Positions 8,439 to 17,601 are shown, counted from the stretch's first letter. The stretch is DNA of 58,343 nucleotides from Saccharothrix luteola (GCF_020859565.1 NZ_JAJHUO010000050.1:1-58343), one strand, 5' to 3'. Made by a program: numbers and translations. Notes: generated by a model not told the origin, from the sequence alone.

Positions 8439-8948
8439 ATGATCGTCCCCGACGACGGCACCCGGACCACGGGGCTGCTGCGGGCCCGGCTGGGCATGGT
8501 GCTGGAGTCGGTGACCGAGGACTGGCACTGGTACCAGGGCCGGCAGAACGCATTGGGGATGTTCTGGCTGCACTTCGCCTGCGCTCCGGTATTGGAACTC
8601 CGGAGTTGCGGTGAACTGCTCCTCTTGGAGGAGTCGACGCCGCATTCCTCCTACGACATGGACGAGTACGGCGAAGGCCGGGTCGGCCCTGCTCGGGAAC
8701 CGAGCCTGCTCGCCGGGTTCGTCGGGGCCCGCCTACAGGATGCTGCCCTGATCTGGGGGTACTCCACAGAACCTCTGGTCGGGGGTGTCCTCTTCCGGTT
8801 CGACATCGGCGACCTAGCCGTCTCGTCCTTGGGCGACGAATGGGTGATCGCCCGTGACGGATTGCCTCCCAGCGCCGTGCGGTATCACCGAATCGAGGCC
8901 ACGACCATCACCGGAACCTCGCTCGCGGCCTCCGAACCACAGCGGTGA
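8439..8948 (+). CDS. Hypothetical protein
   Basis: A 169-residue soluble protein starting MIVPDDGTRTTGLLRARLGM at the ATG at 8439. It is rich in aromatic residues (WHWYQGRQNALGMFWLHFAC) and has no signal peptide or membrane segment. I do not recognise the family. Codon use is strongly GC3-biased, so it is probably a real gene. It stands alone between the Nudix remnant and a non-coding stretch and lies near the toxin region, so an orphan immunity-type role is conceivable but unsupported. Confidence 0.6.
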   Translation: MIVPDDGTRTTGLLRARLGMVLESVTEDWHWYQGRQNALGMFWLHFACAPVLELRSCGELLLLEESTPHSSYDMDEYGEGRVGPAREPSLLAGFVGARLQDAALIWGYSTEPLVGGVLFRFDIGDLAVSSLGDEWVIARDGLPPSAVRYHRIEATTITGTSLAASEPQR

Positions 8949-9333
8949 ACCGCTGGGTCCTCGCTCAGTCGGCGGTTTGCTGTGTCCCCGCCCCGAGCCG
9001 TCGTGCGGCTTCGGCGGGTTGGTCGCCCTGACCTGGCAGTCGGACACCTGGTTCCCAGCGGCGTGAGGCTCCACATCAACCGGAACGTCCGCACCGAGTT
9101 TCCGAGGAAGCCGCCCTACGTACCCGCCGAACCGCCGTCCAGGGCCGTTGTAGGAGCCGGGCACCGGAACAGACATACAGCCGCTACGGCCACTGAAAGC
9201 CACTCAACAGATCCACCCGGCCGGGTTACTGCGACCTGGAGCACACGGCTGACAACATTTCGTCCGGAGCGACCGCCTGCTCCAGAATGCTCCAGCTCGG
9301 CAGGCCCAGCCCAAAGTGGACACAAAAGCAAGA
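8949..9333. other. Non-coding stretch
   Basis: No reading frame here has convincing coding character on either strand, and I see no RNA gene or repeat. It separates the hypothetical gene from the tRNA-Ala terminator. Confidence 0.5.
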
Positions 9334-9370
9334 TCGCCCGCCACCTGCATTACCGCAGGTCAGCGGGCGA
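9334..9370 (-). terminator. Hairpin downstream of tRNA-Ala
   Basis: Inverted repeat TCGCCCGC...GCGGGCGA with an inner CCTGC/GCAGG stem. On the minus strand it is followed by the T-rich TCTTGCTTTTG. It sits just after the 3' end of the tRNA and is a plausible intrinsic terminator. Confidence 0.7.
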
Positions 9371-9392
9371 ATCAGTCGAGCTATTAACTTGT

Positions 9393-9465
9393 GGAGCTGA
9401 GGGGACTCGAACCCCTGACCCTCACACTGCCAGTGTGATGCGCTACCAGCTGCGCCACAGCCCCT
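9393..9465 (-). tRNA. tRNA-Ala (GGC)
   Basis: 73 nt without an encoded CCA. The acceptor arms GGGGCTG and CAGCTCC pair with one G-U, the anticodon loop is CTGGCAG (anticodon GGC), and the T arm carries TTCGAGT. All four arms fold. It reads GCC and, by wobble, GCT codons. Confidence 0.95.
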
Positions 9466-9593
9466 TGCCTGCACGTTTCCCGGCGGTTGGGGCCGCCGTT
9501 CTCGTGTGGCAATACCGTACAACACGGCACCCGCAGGGACGAAATCGGGGGGTGCCTTACGGCGTCCGGGCTGCTGGGCGGGGGTGCGGCGGC

Positions 9594-10355
9594 CTACTTG
9601 AGCAGGTTGGTCAGCCAGTCCCGGTCGTCCCACGAGACGATCTGACCGTCCCTCATCACGGTGGGGGTGCCTTCGAACTTGCCCGTCGCCTTCACGGCGT
9701 CCAGCTCGGCCTGGGCGTCCTTCTCGTGCGCCCCGCTCTCCACGCACTGCTTGAACGCGTCACCGGTGATCCCGAGGTCCGTGCCGAGCTTCACCAGCTC
9801 CTGCTTGGTGTGCCCCGGCCCACCTTCCTCGGGCTGCCGCGCGAACAACGTCTCGTGGTACTCCCAGAACTTGCCCTCATCGGCCGCGCACAACGCCGCG
9901 TTCGCCGAATCACGCGAGTAGCCCTCGGGGTCGGAGAGCCGGATCAGGAACGGCAGGGCGTGGTAGCGGACCCGGAGGTTGCCGGACTCGATCTCCTGCT
10001 TGATCTGCTCGCCGTACGCCTTCTTGAAGGCGCCGCACGCGGGGCAGAGGAAGTCCTCGTACAGGTCGAGGGTGACCTTCGCGTCGTCCTTGCCGACCAC
10101 CACCGCACCGCCCTCGCGGACGATCGGTGCGGACACCCCGGTGACCGCGGGCGGGTTGGCCAGTGAGTCGTCCGAACCCGAGTCGGACGACGACCAGATG
10201 ACCCCGCCGATCACGGCCACGGCCAGCACCACGACGACCACGACACCGATGATGACCTTGGTCCGGTCGCTGGACGCACCACGCGCCGCGACCACCGCCT
10301 TGGTCGCCCGCTGCTGCTGCTTCTTCTTCCGAGCGTTGCGCTCCGCGCCACCCAC
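9594..10355 (-). CDS. Membrane-anchored DsbA-like thioredoxin-fold protein
   Basis: 253 residues. A short basic N-terminus (RKKKQQQR) precedes a single membrane segment (VIIGVVVVVVLAVAVIGG) and an extracellular thioredoxin-fold domain. The active site is CPAC in YEDFLCPACGAFKKAY. The GTPTVMRDG loop carries the cis-proline typical of DsbA/DSBA-like actinobacterial proteins (PF13462 type). It should form or exchange disulfides in exported proteins. I chose the GTG at 10355 because GGGAGG lies 8 bases upstream and the conserved region starts soon after. It is followed by the tRNA-Ala gene. Confidence 0.85.
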   Translation of the reverse strand: MGGAERNARKKKQQQRATKAVVAARGASSDRTKVIIGVVVVVVLAVAVIGGVIWSSSDSGSDDSLANPPAVTGVSAPIVREGGAVVVGKDDAKVTLDLYEDFLCPACGAFKKAYGEQIKQEIESGNLRVRYHALPFLIRLSDPEGYSRDSANAALCAADEGKFWEYHETLFARQPEEGGPGHTKQELVKLGTDLGITGDAFKQCVESGAHEKDAQAELDAVKATGKFEGTPTVMRDGQIVSWDDRDWLTNLLK

Positions 10356-10422
10356 CGCACTGCCCTCCCGGTCACAACCCGGCCCGCAGGCTACCGAGAG
10401 ATGCTGAGCGGAACCTGAGCGC

Positions 10423-11739
10423 TCACGCGTCCGGCTGACGCGGACGACCCGCCACGCGCTCGCCGACCGGCACCTCGGGCCCCTCGTCCAGGCACCCCGC
10501 CTCCCCGGCCACGTCGGACGCGACGTGCGTCTCCTCCTCCCGAGGCAGCGTCTCGGGCGAGAACAGCCAGAACACCAGCGCCACCGCGGCCATCGCACCC
10601 GTCAGGGTGAACGCCGCCTGGTACGAGAACTGGTCCACCAGCACGCCGGCGAGCAGCGGCCCGACGATCGCGCCGCAGTCGGCGACCATCTGGAACGCCG
10701 CCAGCACCGGCCCGCCCTTGGCCTTCGACCCGATCACGTCGGCCACGACGGCGTTCTGCGGCGGGTTGAGCAGACCGGCGCCGATGCCCGCCACCAGGGA
10801 CGCGACCATGAACATCGGCACGCCGACGCTGAACCCGAGCCACACCGTGCCCACCGCGGACACCGCGAGCCCCGCGATGGCGACGGGCTTGCGGCCGATC
10901 GAGTCCGACAGCTTCCCGGAGATCATCAGCACGGCGGCGTTGCCGGCCGCGAACACCGACAACGAGATGCCGGCGATGGCGGGCGTGCTGTGCAGCGCCT
11001 CCACCACGAACAGCGGCACCAACGAGATCCGCACGCCGAACACGGCCCAGCCGTTGGCGAACCCCGACGCCAACGCCGCCCGGTACGCCGACAGCCGCAC
11101 GGCCGCGCGCACCGGCATCGACTCCTGCTCGACCGACTTGTCCAACGTCGCGGCGAGCGTGGACCGGCGCAGGAACCACCACACGAAGACCGCGGCCACG
11201 ACGAGCGCCACCGCGTAGGTGACGAACGGCACCTGGATCGAGATCTCCACGAGCGCCGCGCCGACGATCGGGCCGGCGATGTTGCCGAGCAGGAACCCGG
11301 TCGCCCACAGCCCGGACGCCCGGCCGCGCATCGGCGCGGGCGTGATCCGGATCAGCAGGCCCACGGCGGCCACGGTGAACATGGTCGACCCGATGCCCGC
11401 GAACGACCGGAACACGATGAGCTGCCAGTACGCGGTGGCGAAGCCGCACGCGCCGGTGCCGACCGCGACGATGAGGATGCCGACGACGTAGACCCACGTC
11501 TCGCCGAACCGGTTGACCAGCCGACCGCTCATCGGCGCGAACAGGAGCCTGACCAGGGCGAACGAGCTGACCACGGCGGACACGGCGAACGTGCCGACGT
11601 CGAAGCTCTGGGCGTACACGGGCAGGACGGGCGCCACGATCCCGAACCCGAGGGCGATGATGAAGCTCGCCACGACGAGCACCCACACCTCGCCGGGTAG
11701 CCGGGGCTTGACCTTCACGTCGGACCCGGTCCCCAGCAC
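10423..11739 (-). CDS. MFS transporter
   Basis: 438 residues with about 12 membrane helices in two halves. The loop after helix 2 reads GRLVNRFGETW and its counterpart in the second half GKLSDSIGRKPVA, the MFS motif A. It is probably an efflux pump (drug:H+ antiporter type), substrate unknown. The GTG at 11739 is preceded by GGAAGGGG with 6 bases of spacing; longer versions in the same frame lack a ribosome site. The C-terminal 40 residues are cytoplasmic and acidic. It is transcribed alone or behind the GNAT gene, 61 bases away. Confidence 0.88.
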   Translation of the reverse strand: MLGTGSDVKVKPRLPGEVWVLVVASFIIALGFGIVAPVLPVYAQSFDVGTFAVSAVVSSFALVRLLFAPMSGRLVNRFGETWVYVVGILIVAVGTGACGFATAYWQLIVFRSFAGIGSTMFTVAAVGLLIRITPAPMRGRASGLWATGFLLGNIAGPIVGAALVEISIQVPFVTYAVALVVAAVFVWWFLRRSTLAATLDKSVEQESMPVRAAVRLSAYRAALASGFANGWAVFGVRISLVPLFVVEALHSTPAIAGISLSVFAAGNAAVLMISGKLSDSIGRKPVAIAGLAVSAVGTVWLGFSVGVPMFMVASLVAGIGAGLLNPPQNAVVADVIGSKAKGGPVLAAFQMVADCGAIVGPLLAGVLVDQFSYQAAFTLTGAMAAVALVFWLFSPETLPREEETHVASDVAGEAGCLDEGPEVPVGERVAGRPRQPDA

Positions 11740-11800
11740 TGTGCGCCCCTTCCGATCTCCGTTAGCCGTGCTAAGGATATGCGGTACGGCAACCAAATAC

Positions 11801-12613
11801 TCAATCGAGCAGCTCGTCAACTCTGCGCGCATACGCCGTTACGGGGTAACAAACGTCGAAGCCGCAAGCTTCCACGAACCGCTCCCCCGCACCGCCCTCG
11901 GCCACGTGCGAGGCCACCAGCAACGCACCCGCCTCCCGCAGCTCGGCCACCACGCCGTCGACCAGCGCCTTGCCCAACCCGCGACGACGACGGGCCGGCC
12001 GCACGACCGCGTGCTCGACCAACCCGACCCGGCGCTCGCCGAACCCGGACGCGAACCCGCCGATCCGGTCGCCGTCGTCGACCACCACGAACGCGCACCG
12101 CGGGTCGTCCAGCCGCTGCCCGAGGTGCCGCAGCAGCCTCGGCCCGTCCACGCCCAGGTCGTCGGCCAGCAGTTCGGCGATGCCCTCGAGGTCCCCGTCC
12201 CCCGCCCGCCGCACGAGCGGCGACCGCCGCACCTCACCCCGGTGCACGACGGCCAACGACTCCTCCACCGCGTGCCACCCGGTGTCGTCGGCGATGCCCT
12301 CGATCTCGGCCACCGTGGTCGGCGACGCGTACAGCACCGCCTCGGCCCGCCCCACGTCGGCGAACGTCTGCTCCAGCCGCATCAACGTGCCCGCGACCTC
12401 CGCCGACGACCCGTACACGCCGCACGCGTGGTTGCCGCCGGGCAGCGGGTTGTCCCGGTTCACCACGACCTGGGCCACGCCGACGCGGCCGACCTTGCCG
12501 TACCGGACGGCGCCGGCGGCCAGCCGGGTCGTCTCCACCAGCCCGGCCAGGTCACGGGCCCGGTACGGGTCGAGCAGCTCGGGGTCGTCGGGATCGCGCA
12601 GCGGGTCAACCAC
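11801..12613 (-). CDS. GNAT-family N-acetyltransferase
   Basis: 270 residues. The C-terminal half carries the acetyl-CoA binding motif in VEHAVVRPARRRRGLGKALV (RxxGxG) and a typical GNAT ending (ERFVEACGFDVCYPV). The N-terminal half is a degenerate second GNAT-like domain (VNRDNPLPGGNHACGVYG), so the protein has the two-domain layout seen in several actinobacterial acetyltransferases. Substrate unknown. It begins 5 bases after the glycosyltransferase stop, so the two genes are likely cotranscribed. Confidence 0.8.
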   Translation of the reverse strand: MVDPLRDPDDPELLDPYRARDLAGLVETTRLAAGAVRYGKVGRVGVAQVVVNRDNPLPGGNHACGVYGSSAEVAGTLMRLEQTFADVGRAEAVLYASPTTVAEIEGIADDTGWHAVEESLAVVHRGEVRRSPLVRRAGDGDLEGIAELLADDLGVDGPRLLRHLGQRLDDPRCAFVVVDDGDRIGGFASGFGERRVGLVEHAVVRPARRRRGLGKALVDGVVAELREAGALLVASHVAEGGAGERFVEACGFDVCYPVTAYARRVDELLD

Positions 12614-12617
12614 GACG

Positions 12618-13718
12618 TCAGCCTCGCACGTCCCGGCCCTTCCACTTCGTGGTCCCGCGCAACGCCCGCCACGCCGCGTCCAACGACATCGCGCCGAACG
12701 TGACGTAGGCCAGCGGCGCGAGCACGGCCGCCGACCGCGGCTGCCTGCTGCGCCGCAGGAAGATCCACTCGGCGAGCGACTGCCCGAGCCAGGCCAGCAT
12801 CCCCGGCTTCGACCCGCGCAACGCCGCCACCACCGGCACGACCCCGTACGCGATGTGCGCGAGACCGGTCGACCCGAGCGACAGGAACGCGCCGGCGGGC
12901 CCCTTGGCGTAGAGGGACGTGCCGGCGACCATGCTCTTGCGCATCGACGCCCACGTGTCGCCGAACGTGTCCAGGCCCGACGTGGTCAGCGAGTCCGCGC
13001 CGTCCACGTACCGCGTCCGGCCGCCGTGGTCGCGGACCAGCGTGGCGAAGCCGACGTCGTCCGCGCGCGACCCGGCGATGGCGGCCCAGCCGCCCGCCCG
13101 CTCGTACGCCGTGCGGCGGACCAGGATGCAGTGCCCGACGGCCAGCGCCATGCCGCGCCGCCCGTCCACGGACGTCGTCTCGAACAGCAGCTGGTTCACC
13201 GGCGGCAGCAGCAGCCACCAGCCGGGGTTCGGCTTGCCCGCGCGCCCGGACGTGGACACCAGGTCGAGGTCGTCGCGCCGGGCGCCCGCGAGCAGCCTGC
13301 CGACCAGGTCGGGTGCGGCCTCGGTGTCGGCGTCCATGAACAGCAGCCAGTCGGTGTCGGCGTCGGCGGTGCCCACGTGCAGCGCGTGCACCTTGCCCGC
13401 CCAGCCGGACGGCGGCCCGGAACTGCCGACCAGCCGCACGCGCGGGTCCTCCGCGGCGTGCCGCCGCACGATCTCGGCGGTGCGGTCGGTCGACGCGTCG
13501 TCCACGACCACGATCCGCAGGTCCGGGTGGTCCTGCTCGCGCAGGCCCGTGAGGCACCGGTCGATCGAACGCTCCTCGTCGCGCGCGGGCACGACGATGG
13601 TCACGGGACCGTCGTCGACCTGGGCCGCGGGCAGCCGCTCGACCTCCTGCCACACCTTGATCGTCACGGCCGCGCGGGCCAAGGCCACCGTCGCGCCGAG
13701 GACACCCCATTTCCCCAT
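12618..13718 (-). CDS. Family 2 glycosyltransferase, membrane associated
   Basis: 366 residues. The GT-A fold starts with TIVVPARDEERSIDRCL, has the metal-binding DADTE and VVVDDASTDRT motifs, and a later RADDVGFATLV acid region. An N-terminal helix and C-terminal hydrophobic helices (GVVPVVAAL, SAAVLAPLAYVTFGAM) anchor it to the membrane. The layout resembles polyprenyl- or carotenoid/hopanoid-type GT2 enzymes; the acceptor is unknown. The ATG at 13718 (MGKWGVLG) is 28 bases from the divergent hrpB start, so the two share a short promoter region. The GNAT gene follows. Confidence 0.83.
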   Translation of the reverse strand: MGKWGVLGATVALARAAVTIKVWQEVERLPAAQVDDGPVTIVVPARDEERSIDRCLTGLREQDHPDLRIVVVDDASTDRTAEIVRRHAAEDPRVRLVGSSGPPSGWAGKVHALHVGTADADTDWLLFMDADTEAAPDLVGRLLAGARRDDLDLVSTSGRAGKPNPGWWLLLPPVNQLLFETTSVDGRRGMALAVGHCILVRRTAYERAGGWAAIAGSRADDVGFATLVRDHGGRTRYVDGADSLTTSGLDTFGDTWASMRKSMVAGTSLYAKGPAGAFLSLGSTGLAHIAYGVVPVVAALRGSKPGMLAWLGQSLAEWIFLRRSRQPRSAAVLAPLAYVTFGAMSLDAAWRALRGTTKWKGRDVRG

Positions 13719-13746
13719 GGGTCCACAGTGGCACAACACTGGGCCC

Positions 13747-16077
13747 GTGGAACTGCCGAACCTGCCGATCCGACCGCTGCTCGGCGAGATCGCGGCGACG
13801 CTGACCGCGCACGGCTCGGCGGTCCTGGTCGCGCCGCCGGGCACGGGCAAGACGACGTTGGTGCCGCTCGCGCTGGACGGCCGGGTGGTCGTGGCCGAAC
13901 CACGCAGGCTGGCCGCCCGTGCCGCCGCCGCGCGGATGGCGAGCCTGCTCGGCGAACCGGTCGGCCGGACCGTGGGCTACTCGGTGCGCGGCGACCGCAA
14001 GACCTCGAAGGACACCCGGATCGAGGTCGTCACCTCCGGGCTGCTGGTGCGGCGGTTGCAGCACGACCCGGAACTGGCCGGCGTCGGCACGGTGCTGCTG
14101 GACGAGTGCCACGAACGGCACCTGGACGCGGACCTGCTGCTGGCGCTGCTGCTCGACGCCCGCGCCGGGCTGCGGCCGGACCTGAAGCTGCTGGCCACGT
14201 CCGCGACCGTGGCGGCCGACCGGCTGGCCCAGCTGCTCGGCGACGCGCCGGTGATCCGGGTCGAGGCGCGGACGTTCCCGGTGGACGTCGTGCACACCCC
14301 GCCGGCGCGCCGGGAACGGGTGGAGGCCACTACGGCCCGCGCGATCCGCCAGGCCTTGTCCGAAGTGGAGGGTGACGTGCTGGCGTTCCTGCCTGGCGTG
14401 GCGGAGATCCGGCGGTGCGCCGCGCTGATCGGTGACGACGTGGCCGTGCTGCCGCTGCACGGTCGGCTCGCCACCACCGCGCAGGACGACGCGTTGCGGC
14501 CCGGAGCCGGGCGGCGGGTCGTGCTGGCCACCGCGATCGCCGAGTCGAGCCTGACCGTGCCGGGTGTGCGGGCGGTCGTGGACTCCGGCCTGTCGCGGGT
14601 GCCGCGGGTCGACCACCGGCGCGGGCTGTCGGGCCTGGCCACGGTCCGGGTCAGCGCGGCGGTGGCCGACCAGCGCGCGGGCCGGGCGGGACGTGAGGCG
14701 CCGGGCAAGGTCTACCGGTGCTGGCCCGCGCACGAGCACAGCACGTTGCCGCGCTACCCGGAGCCGGAGATCCGCACCGCCGACCTGACCCGGCTGGCCC
14801 TGGAACTGGCCTGCTGGGGCGTGCCGGACGGCGAAGGGCTCGGGTGGTGGGACGCGCCGCCGCCGGGCGCGCTGGACGCGGGCCGCTCGGTGCTGCGCGC
14901 GCTGGGCGCCCTCGACGTGAACGGCGACGCGACCGACCGGGGCCGCCGGATGGCCGACCTGGGCCTGCACCCCCGGCTGGCGCGGGCGTTGCTGGACGGT
15001 GCGGCGGCCGTGGGCGCGCGCAAGGCCGCCGAGGTGGTGGCGCTGCTGGACGACGACCGGGCGAACTCGGGCGTCGAGCTGTCGACCCGCGACGCCGACC
15101 CGCGCGAGGTCCGCCGCCTGGCCGCGATGGTCGACGGCACGGGCTCCGGTTCGAACGACCCGGCCCTCGTGGTCGCCCTCGCCTACCCGGAACGGCTGGC
15201 GCGCAGGCGTTCCCCCGGCTCGCCGGTGTACCTGATGGCCGGCGGCACGGCGGTGGAGCTGCCGCCGGGCAGCGCGTTGGCCGACGCCGAGTGGCTCGCC
15301 GTGGCCGTCGCCGACCGCGAGGCGGGTCGCGCGCACGGCCGCATCCGGTTGGCCGCACGGGCGGACGAGGAACTCGCCGTGACCGCCGCGTCGTCCCTGC
15401 TGACCACCGAGGACGACGTGCGGTGGGACGGCGACGTGGTCTCGAACCGGCTGCGCAAGCTGGGCGCGATCACGTTGTCCAGCAAGCCGTTGCACGACCG
15501 CGAGGCGATCCGCGCCGCCCTCCTGGAAGGCCTGCGGACGGAGGGCGTCGGCCTCCTGCGGTGGGACGCGGACGGTCTGCGCACGCGTGAGCGGATGGCC
15601 TTCCTGCACCGCGTGATCGGCGACCCGTGGCCCTCGGTGGACGACGAGGCGCTGCTCGCCGTGGTCGACGTGGGCGACGCGCGCCGCAAGGCGGACCTGG
15701 CCCGCATCAGCGGCGAGCAGGTCGTGCGACGGCTCCTGCCCTGGCCCGCCGCCGCGCGGTTCGACGAACTCGCCCCGGACCGGCTCGAAGTGCCTTCGGG
15801 TTCACGCGTCCGGGTGGACTACTCCGCGTCCGGGCCGGTGCTGCCGGTGAAGGTGCAGGAGGTGTTCGGCTGGACCGAGACGCCGCGCCTGGCCGACGGC
15901 CGCGTGCCGGTCGTCCTGCACCTGCTCTCCCCCGCCGGCCGCCCGACCGCCGTGACGGGCGACCTGGCCTCGTTCTGGCGGACCGGGTACCCGCAGGTCA
16001 GGTCGGAGCTGCGGGGCCGCTACCCGAAGCACCGCTGGCCCGAGGACCCGATGACGGCCCGCCCGGCTCGCCGCTAG
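13747..16077 (+). CDS. hrpB: ATP-dependent helicase HrpB
   Basis: 776 residues of the DExH HrpB family. Motif I is APPGTGKTT, motif II is DECHERH, motif III LATSATV, motif V LATAIAESSLTVPGVRAVVD and motif VI DQRAGRAGR. A helicase-associated domain follows and the C-terminal HrpB domain ends with FWRTGYPQVRSELRGRYPKH. Length and ending match full-length HrpB. It probably remodels RNA; the cellular role is not settled for the family. The GTG at 13747 (VELPNLPIRPLL) is the natural family start. It is divergent from the glycosyltransferase. Confidence 0.92.
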   Translation: MELPNLPIRPLLGEIAATLTAHGSAVLVAPPGTGKTTLVPLALDGRVVVAEPRRLAARAAAARMASLLGEPVGRTVGYSVRGDRKTSKDTRIEVVTSGLLVRRLQHDPELAGVGTVLLDECHERHLDADLLLALLLDARAGLRPDLKLLATSATVAADRLAQLLGDAPVIRVEARTFPVDVVHTPPARRERVEATTARAIRQALSEVEGDVLAFLPGVAEIRRCAALIGDDVAVLPLHGRLATTAQDDALRPGAGRRVVLATAIAESSLTVPGVRAVVDSGLSRVPRVDHRRGLSGLATVRVSAAVADQRAGRAGREAPGKVYRCWPAHEHSTLPRYPEPEIRTADLTRLALELACWGVPDGEGLGWWDAPPPGALDAGRSVLRALGALDVNGDATDRGRRMADLGLHPRLARALLDGAAAVGARKAAEVVALLDDDRANSGVELSTRDADPREVRRLAAMVDGTGSGSNDPALVVALAYPERLARRRSPGSPVYLMAGGTAVELPPGSALADAEWLAVAVADREAGRAHGRIRLAARADEELAVTAASSLLTTEDDVRWDGDVVSNRLRKLGAITLSSKPLHDREAIRAALLEGLRTEGVGLLRWDADGLRTRERMAFLHRVIGDPWPSVDDEALLAVVDVGDARRKADLARISGEQVVRRLLPWPAAARFDELAPDRLEVPSGSRVRVDYSASGPVLPVKVQEVFGWTETPRLADGRVPVVLHLLSPAGRPTAVTGDLASFWRTGYPQVRSELRGRYPKHRWPEDPMTARPARR

Positions 16078-16110
16078 CTGCTTGACGCCAGTCGTCGAGG
16101 AAGTCCGCGA

Positions 16111-16335
16111 GTGCTCGCAGAACAGATCGCCACGATCATCCGCACGCGGTTGCCCGACCCGCTGGAGATCCTCTTCGACGACGTCGGCGACCTGCCGTCG
16201 CGCGCCGACGAGGTGGCACGACGAATGGCCGCGACCATGCAGGGTGACGACGACTCGGCGGCCGTGGACGCCATCGCACGGCTCATCGGCGCGCTGTACC
16301 CCGGCGACGCGCCGTTCGACCCGACCGCCCGGTAG
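16111..16335 (+). CDS. Small hypothetical protein
   Basis: A 74-residue helical, acidic protein starting with GTG (VLAEQIATIIRTRLPDPLEI). No recognised domain, signal or membrane segment. It lies 33 bases after hrpB and before a strong terminator, so it may be the last gene of that transcript. GC3 bias supports coding but the call is tentative. Confidence 0.5.
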   Translation: MLAEQIATIIRTRLPDPLEILFDDVGDLPSRADEVARRMAATMQGDDDSAAVDAIARLIGALYPGDAPFDPTAR

Positions 16336-16468
16336 ATACCTCGCCGACAGCCGAGTTCGCCGAGCGGGCCGTTGCCGACGGCGAGCGGCGCACCCGACAG
16401 GTCGAACGATCATTCACGCCCCACTTGCCGTAGAGGCGTGCATCCACCGGCGATCCGCCAGGCCACTC

Positions 16469-16508
16469 AGTGCTGTCGCATCACCCTTTCAGGTGACGCG
16501 ACAGCACT
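16469..16508 (+). terminator. Strong intrinsic hairpin
   Basis: AGTGCTGTCGC pairs with GCGACAGCACT, extended by TCACC/GGTGA around a CTTTCA loop, then CTTATT. It would end the hrpB-16111 transcript. Confidence 0.75.
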
Positions 16509-16726
16509 CTTATTCCACATGAACTAGGCAGTAATCTTGCAGAGCGTGTCACAGAGCGGCACAGGAACCTTCAACTTCACCCATCGGTTGGACCGAACCG
16601 CTTGTCCCACTCGGCGCATCCACGAGTCCACTCGCCGACTGGAATCCACCGAAGGCAGATCACACCTCATCACGTCGGGCATGCTCATAACGGCGTCATG
16701 ACGACGCCCTCAGTAATGCGTCGATT

Positions 16727-16748
16727 GACCGCCTATATTGAGAACATC
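16727..16748. promoter_or_regulatory. Repeated motif, copy 1 (putative operator or promoter)
   Basis: GACCGCCTATATTGAGAAC followed by ATC, upstream of the winged-helix gene at 16775. A near match lies at 17744-17767 upstream of the membrane gene pair. The two align over about 22 bases with one insertion on each side. Either a shared operator or a shared promoter element. Confidence 0.4.
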
Positions 16749-16774
16749 AGTGACCGAACAGGTAGAGTTTGCTC

Positions 16775-17083
16775 ATGTTCTGGCAACGCCGGAGAGCCGC
16801 CCGTCGCGTTCTCGACGTGCTCACCGCGACTCCAACTCCAGAGATGTCGGCGACCTCCCTTTCCCGCCGGACAGGAATAGACCCGGCCCATGTCCGCACC
16901 ATACTGGTGAGGCTGCGGAAACAAGGATGGGTCGTATCGCGCTGGAGTCATCCCGATGAGCGCGACAGACGACTCCGGGGCCGATTGCTGTACCGCGCCA
17001 GTGCATATGGGTTATGGGTGGCAGGTGGGCGGGGCAAAGGGACCCTCCAGCGGTTGCCGGAGCACGATCGGCACTCATCTTGA
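16775..17083 (+). CDS. Small winged-helix (PadR/MarR-like) regulator
   Basis: 102 residues starting MFWQRRRAARRVLDVLTATP. It contains a helix-turn-helix (MSATSLSRRTGIDPAHVRTI) and a wing region (LRKQGWVVSRW, then RDRRLRGRLLYRASAYG). The length and the VLDVLTATP / LVRLRKQGWV pattern parallel the PadR-like gene on the opposite strand at 17177-17494. A TTG 6 bases earlier is an alternative start. It probably binds DNA as a dimer; its ligand and targets are unknown. It lies in the small cluster next to the tmRNA gene. Confidence 0.65.
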   Translation: MFWQRRRAARRVLDVLTATPTPEMSATSLSRRTGIDPAHVRTILVRLRKQGWVVSRWSHPDERDRRLRGRLLYRASAYGLWVAGGRGKGTLQRLPEHDRHSS

Positions 17084-17176
17084 GAAGTGACGTGCTGCGT
17101 TTCTCGTTGATGAACGAGCCGATCGATCGGCACGCGCACGTGAGATCGCCTGGGCAGGCCGGCCCGGGACTTGCGA

Positions 17177-17494
17177 CTACGAAGTGCCCTCGACCGTGGC
17201 GTTCCAGAGCGGAAGCGATTCAGCCAGGCTCTTCGTCGTTTTGCGAAGTGCTTCGCGAGCGGACGCCGCTCCATCCTCGGTCAGGCGGTAGTAACGCCTG
17301 CGTGGTCTTCGTTCGTCATGCGGATCCACTTCTTCCCATCGATCCCGGATCCATCCGGCTTCGAGCAGCCTGGTCAGGATCGGGTAGGTGCTTCCAGGCA
17401 ACAGATTCGTGCGTTCAGCGATCTCAAGCCCGTACAACTCCGCCGTCGGGTCGGCGAGGAGGGCATGAAGGACTGCCTGCGTTTGAACAGTCAT
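17177..17494 (-). CDS. PadR-family transcriptional regulator
   Basis: About 105 residues: TQAVLHALLADPTAELYGLE, then LLPGSTYPILTRLLEAGWI and RRYYRLTEDG, the classic PadR winged helix with its YGLEI/TYPILxRLxxxGW motifs. The C-terminal helix for dimerisation is short. The start may be the ATG at 17494 or the in-frame GTG at 17509; the GTG lies 7 bases after a TATAGG-like -10, which would allow a leaderless transcript. A direct repeat spans this start region. PadR proteins usually repress a neighbouring transporter or membrane gene and themselves. Confidence 0.8.
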   Translation of the reverse strand: MTVQTQAVLHALLADPTAELYGLEIAERTNLLPGSTYPILTRLLEAGWIRDRWEEVDPHDERRPRRRYYRLTEDGAASAREALRKTTKSLAESLPLWNATVEGTS

Positions 17495-17508
17495 CCGCAG
17501 TGCTGGCA

Positions 17509-17601
17509 CGGGTGAACCCTATATGGCCTAGCAGCACCTGCGTACAGTGGTGTGCGCGAACCACCCTTCAGTGCAGCCCATCCGGGTGAACGGCCTAGCA
17601 G
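17509..17601. repeat. Direct repeat over the PadR start region
   Basis: CGGGTGAAC...GGCCTAGCAG occurs at 17509-17534 (with CCTATAT inserted) and again at 17583-17601 without the insert. The first copy overlaps the candidate GTG start of the PadR gene, so it may be its own operator. Confidence 0.5.

Larger units (their letters stand above)
16336..16774. other. Non-coding stretch with a terminator and a promoter region
   Basis: It holds one strong hairpin (16469-16508) and, at its right edge, an AT-richer region with the motif shared with 17744-17767. No convincing gene is present on either strand. GC content falls noticeably from about 16500 on compared with the flanking genes. Confidence 0.5.

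Noticed and set aside
9116..9392. Possible second tRNA in the gap before tRNA-Ala
   Set aside because: No cloverleaf with a TTCRANY arm other than the tRNA-Ala itself; the hairpin is a terminator.
12460..15609. A long minus-strand open frame opposite hrpB and the glycosyltransferase
   Set aside because: Arg/His/Gly-rich translation without motifs; it runs through two real genes and a divergent promoter.
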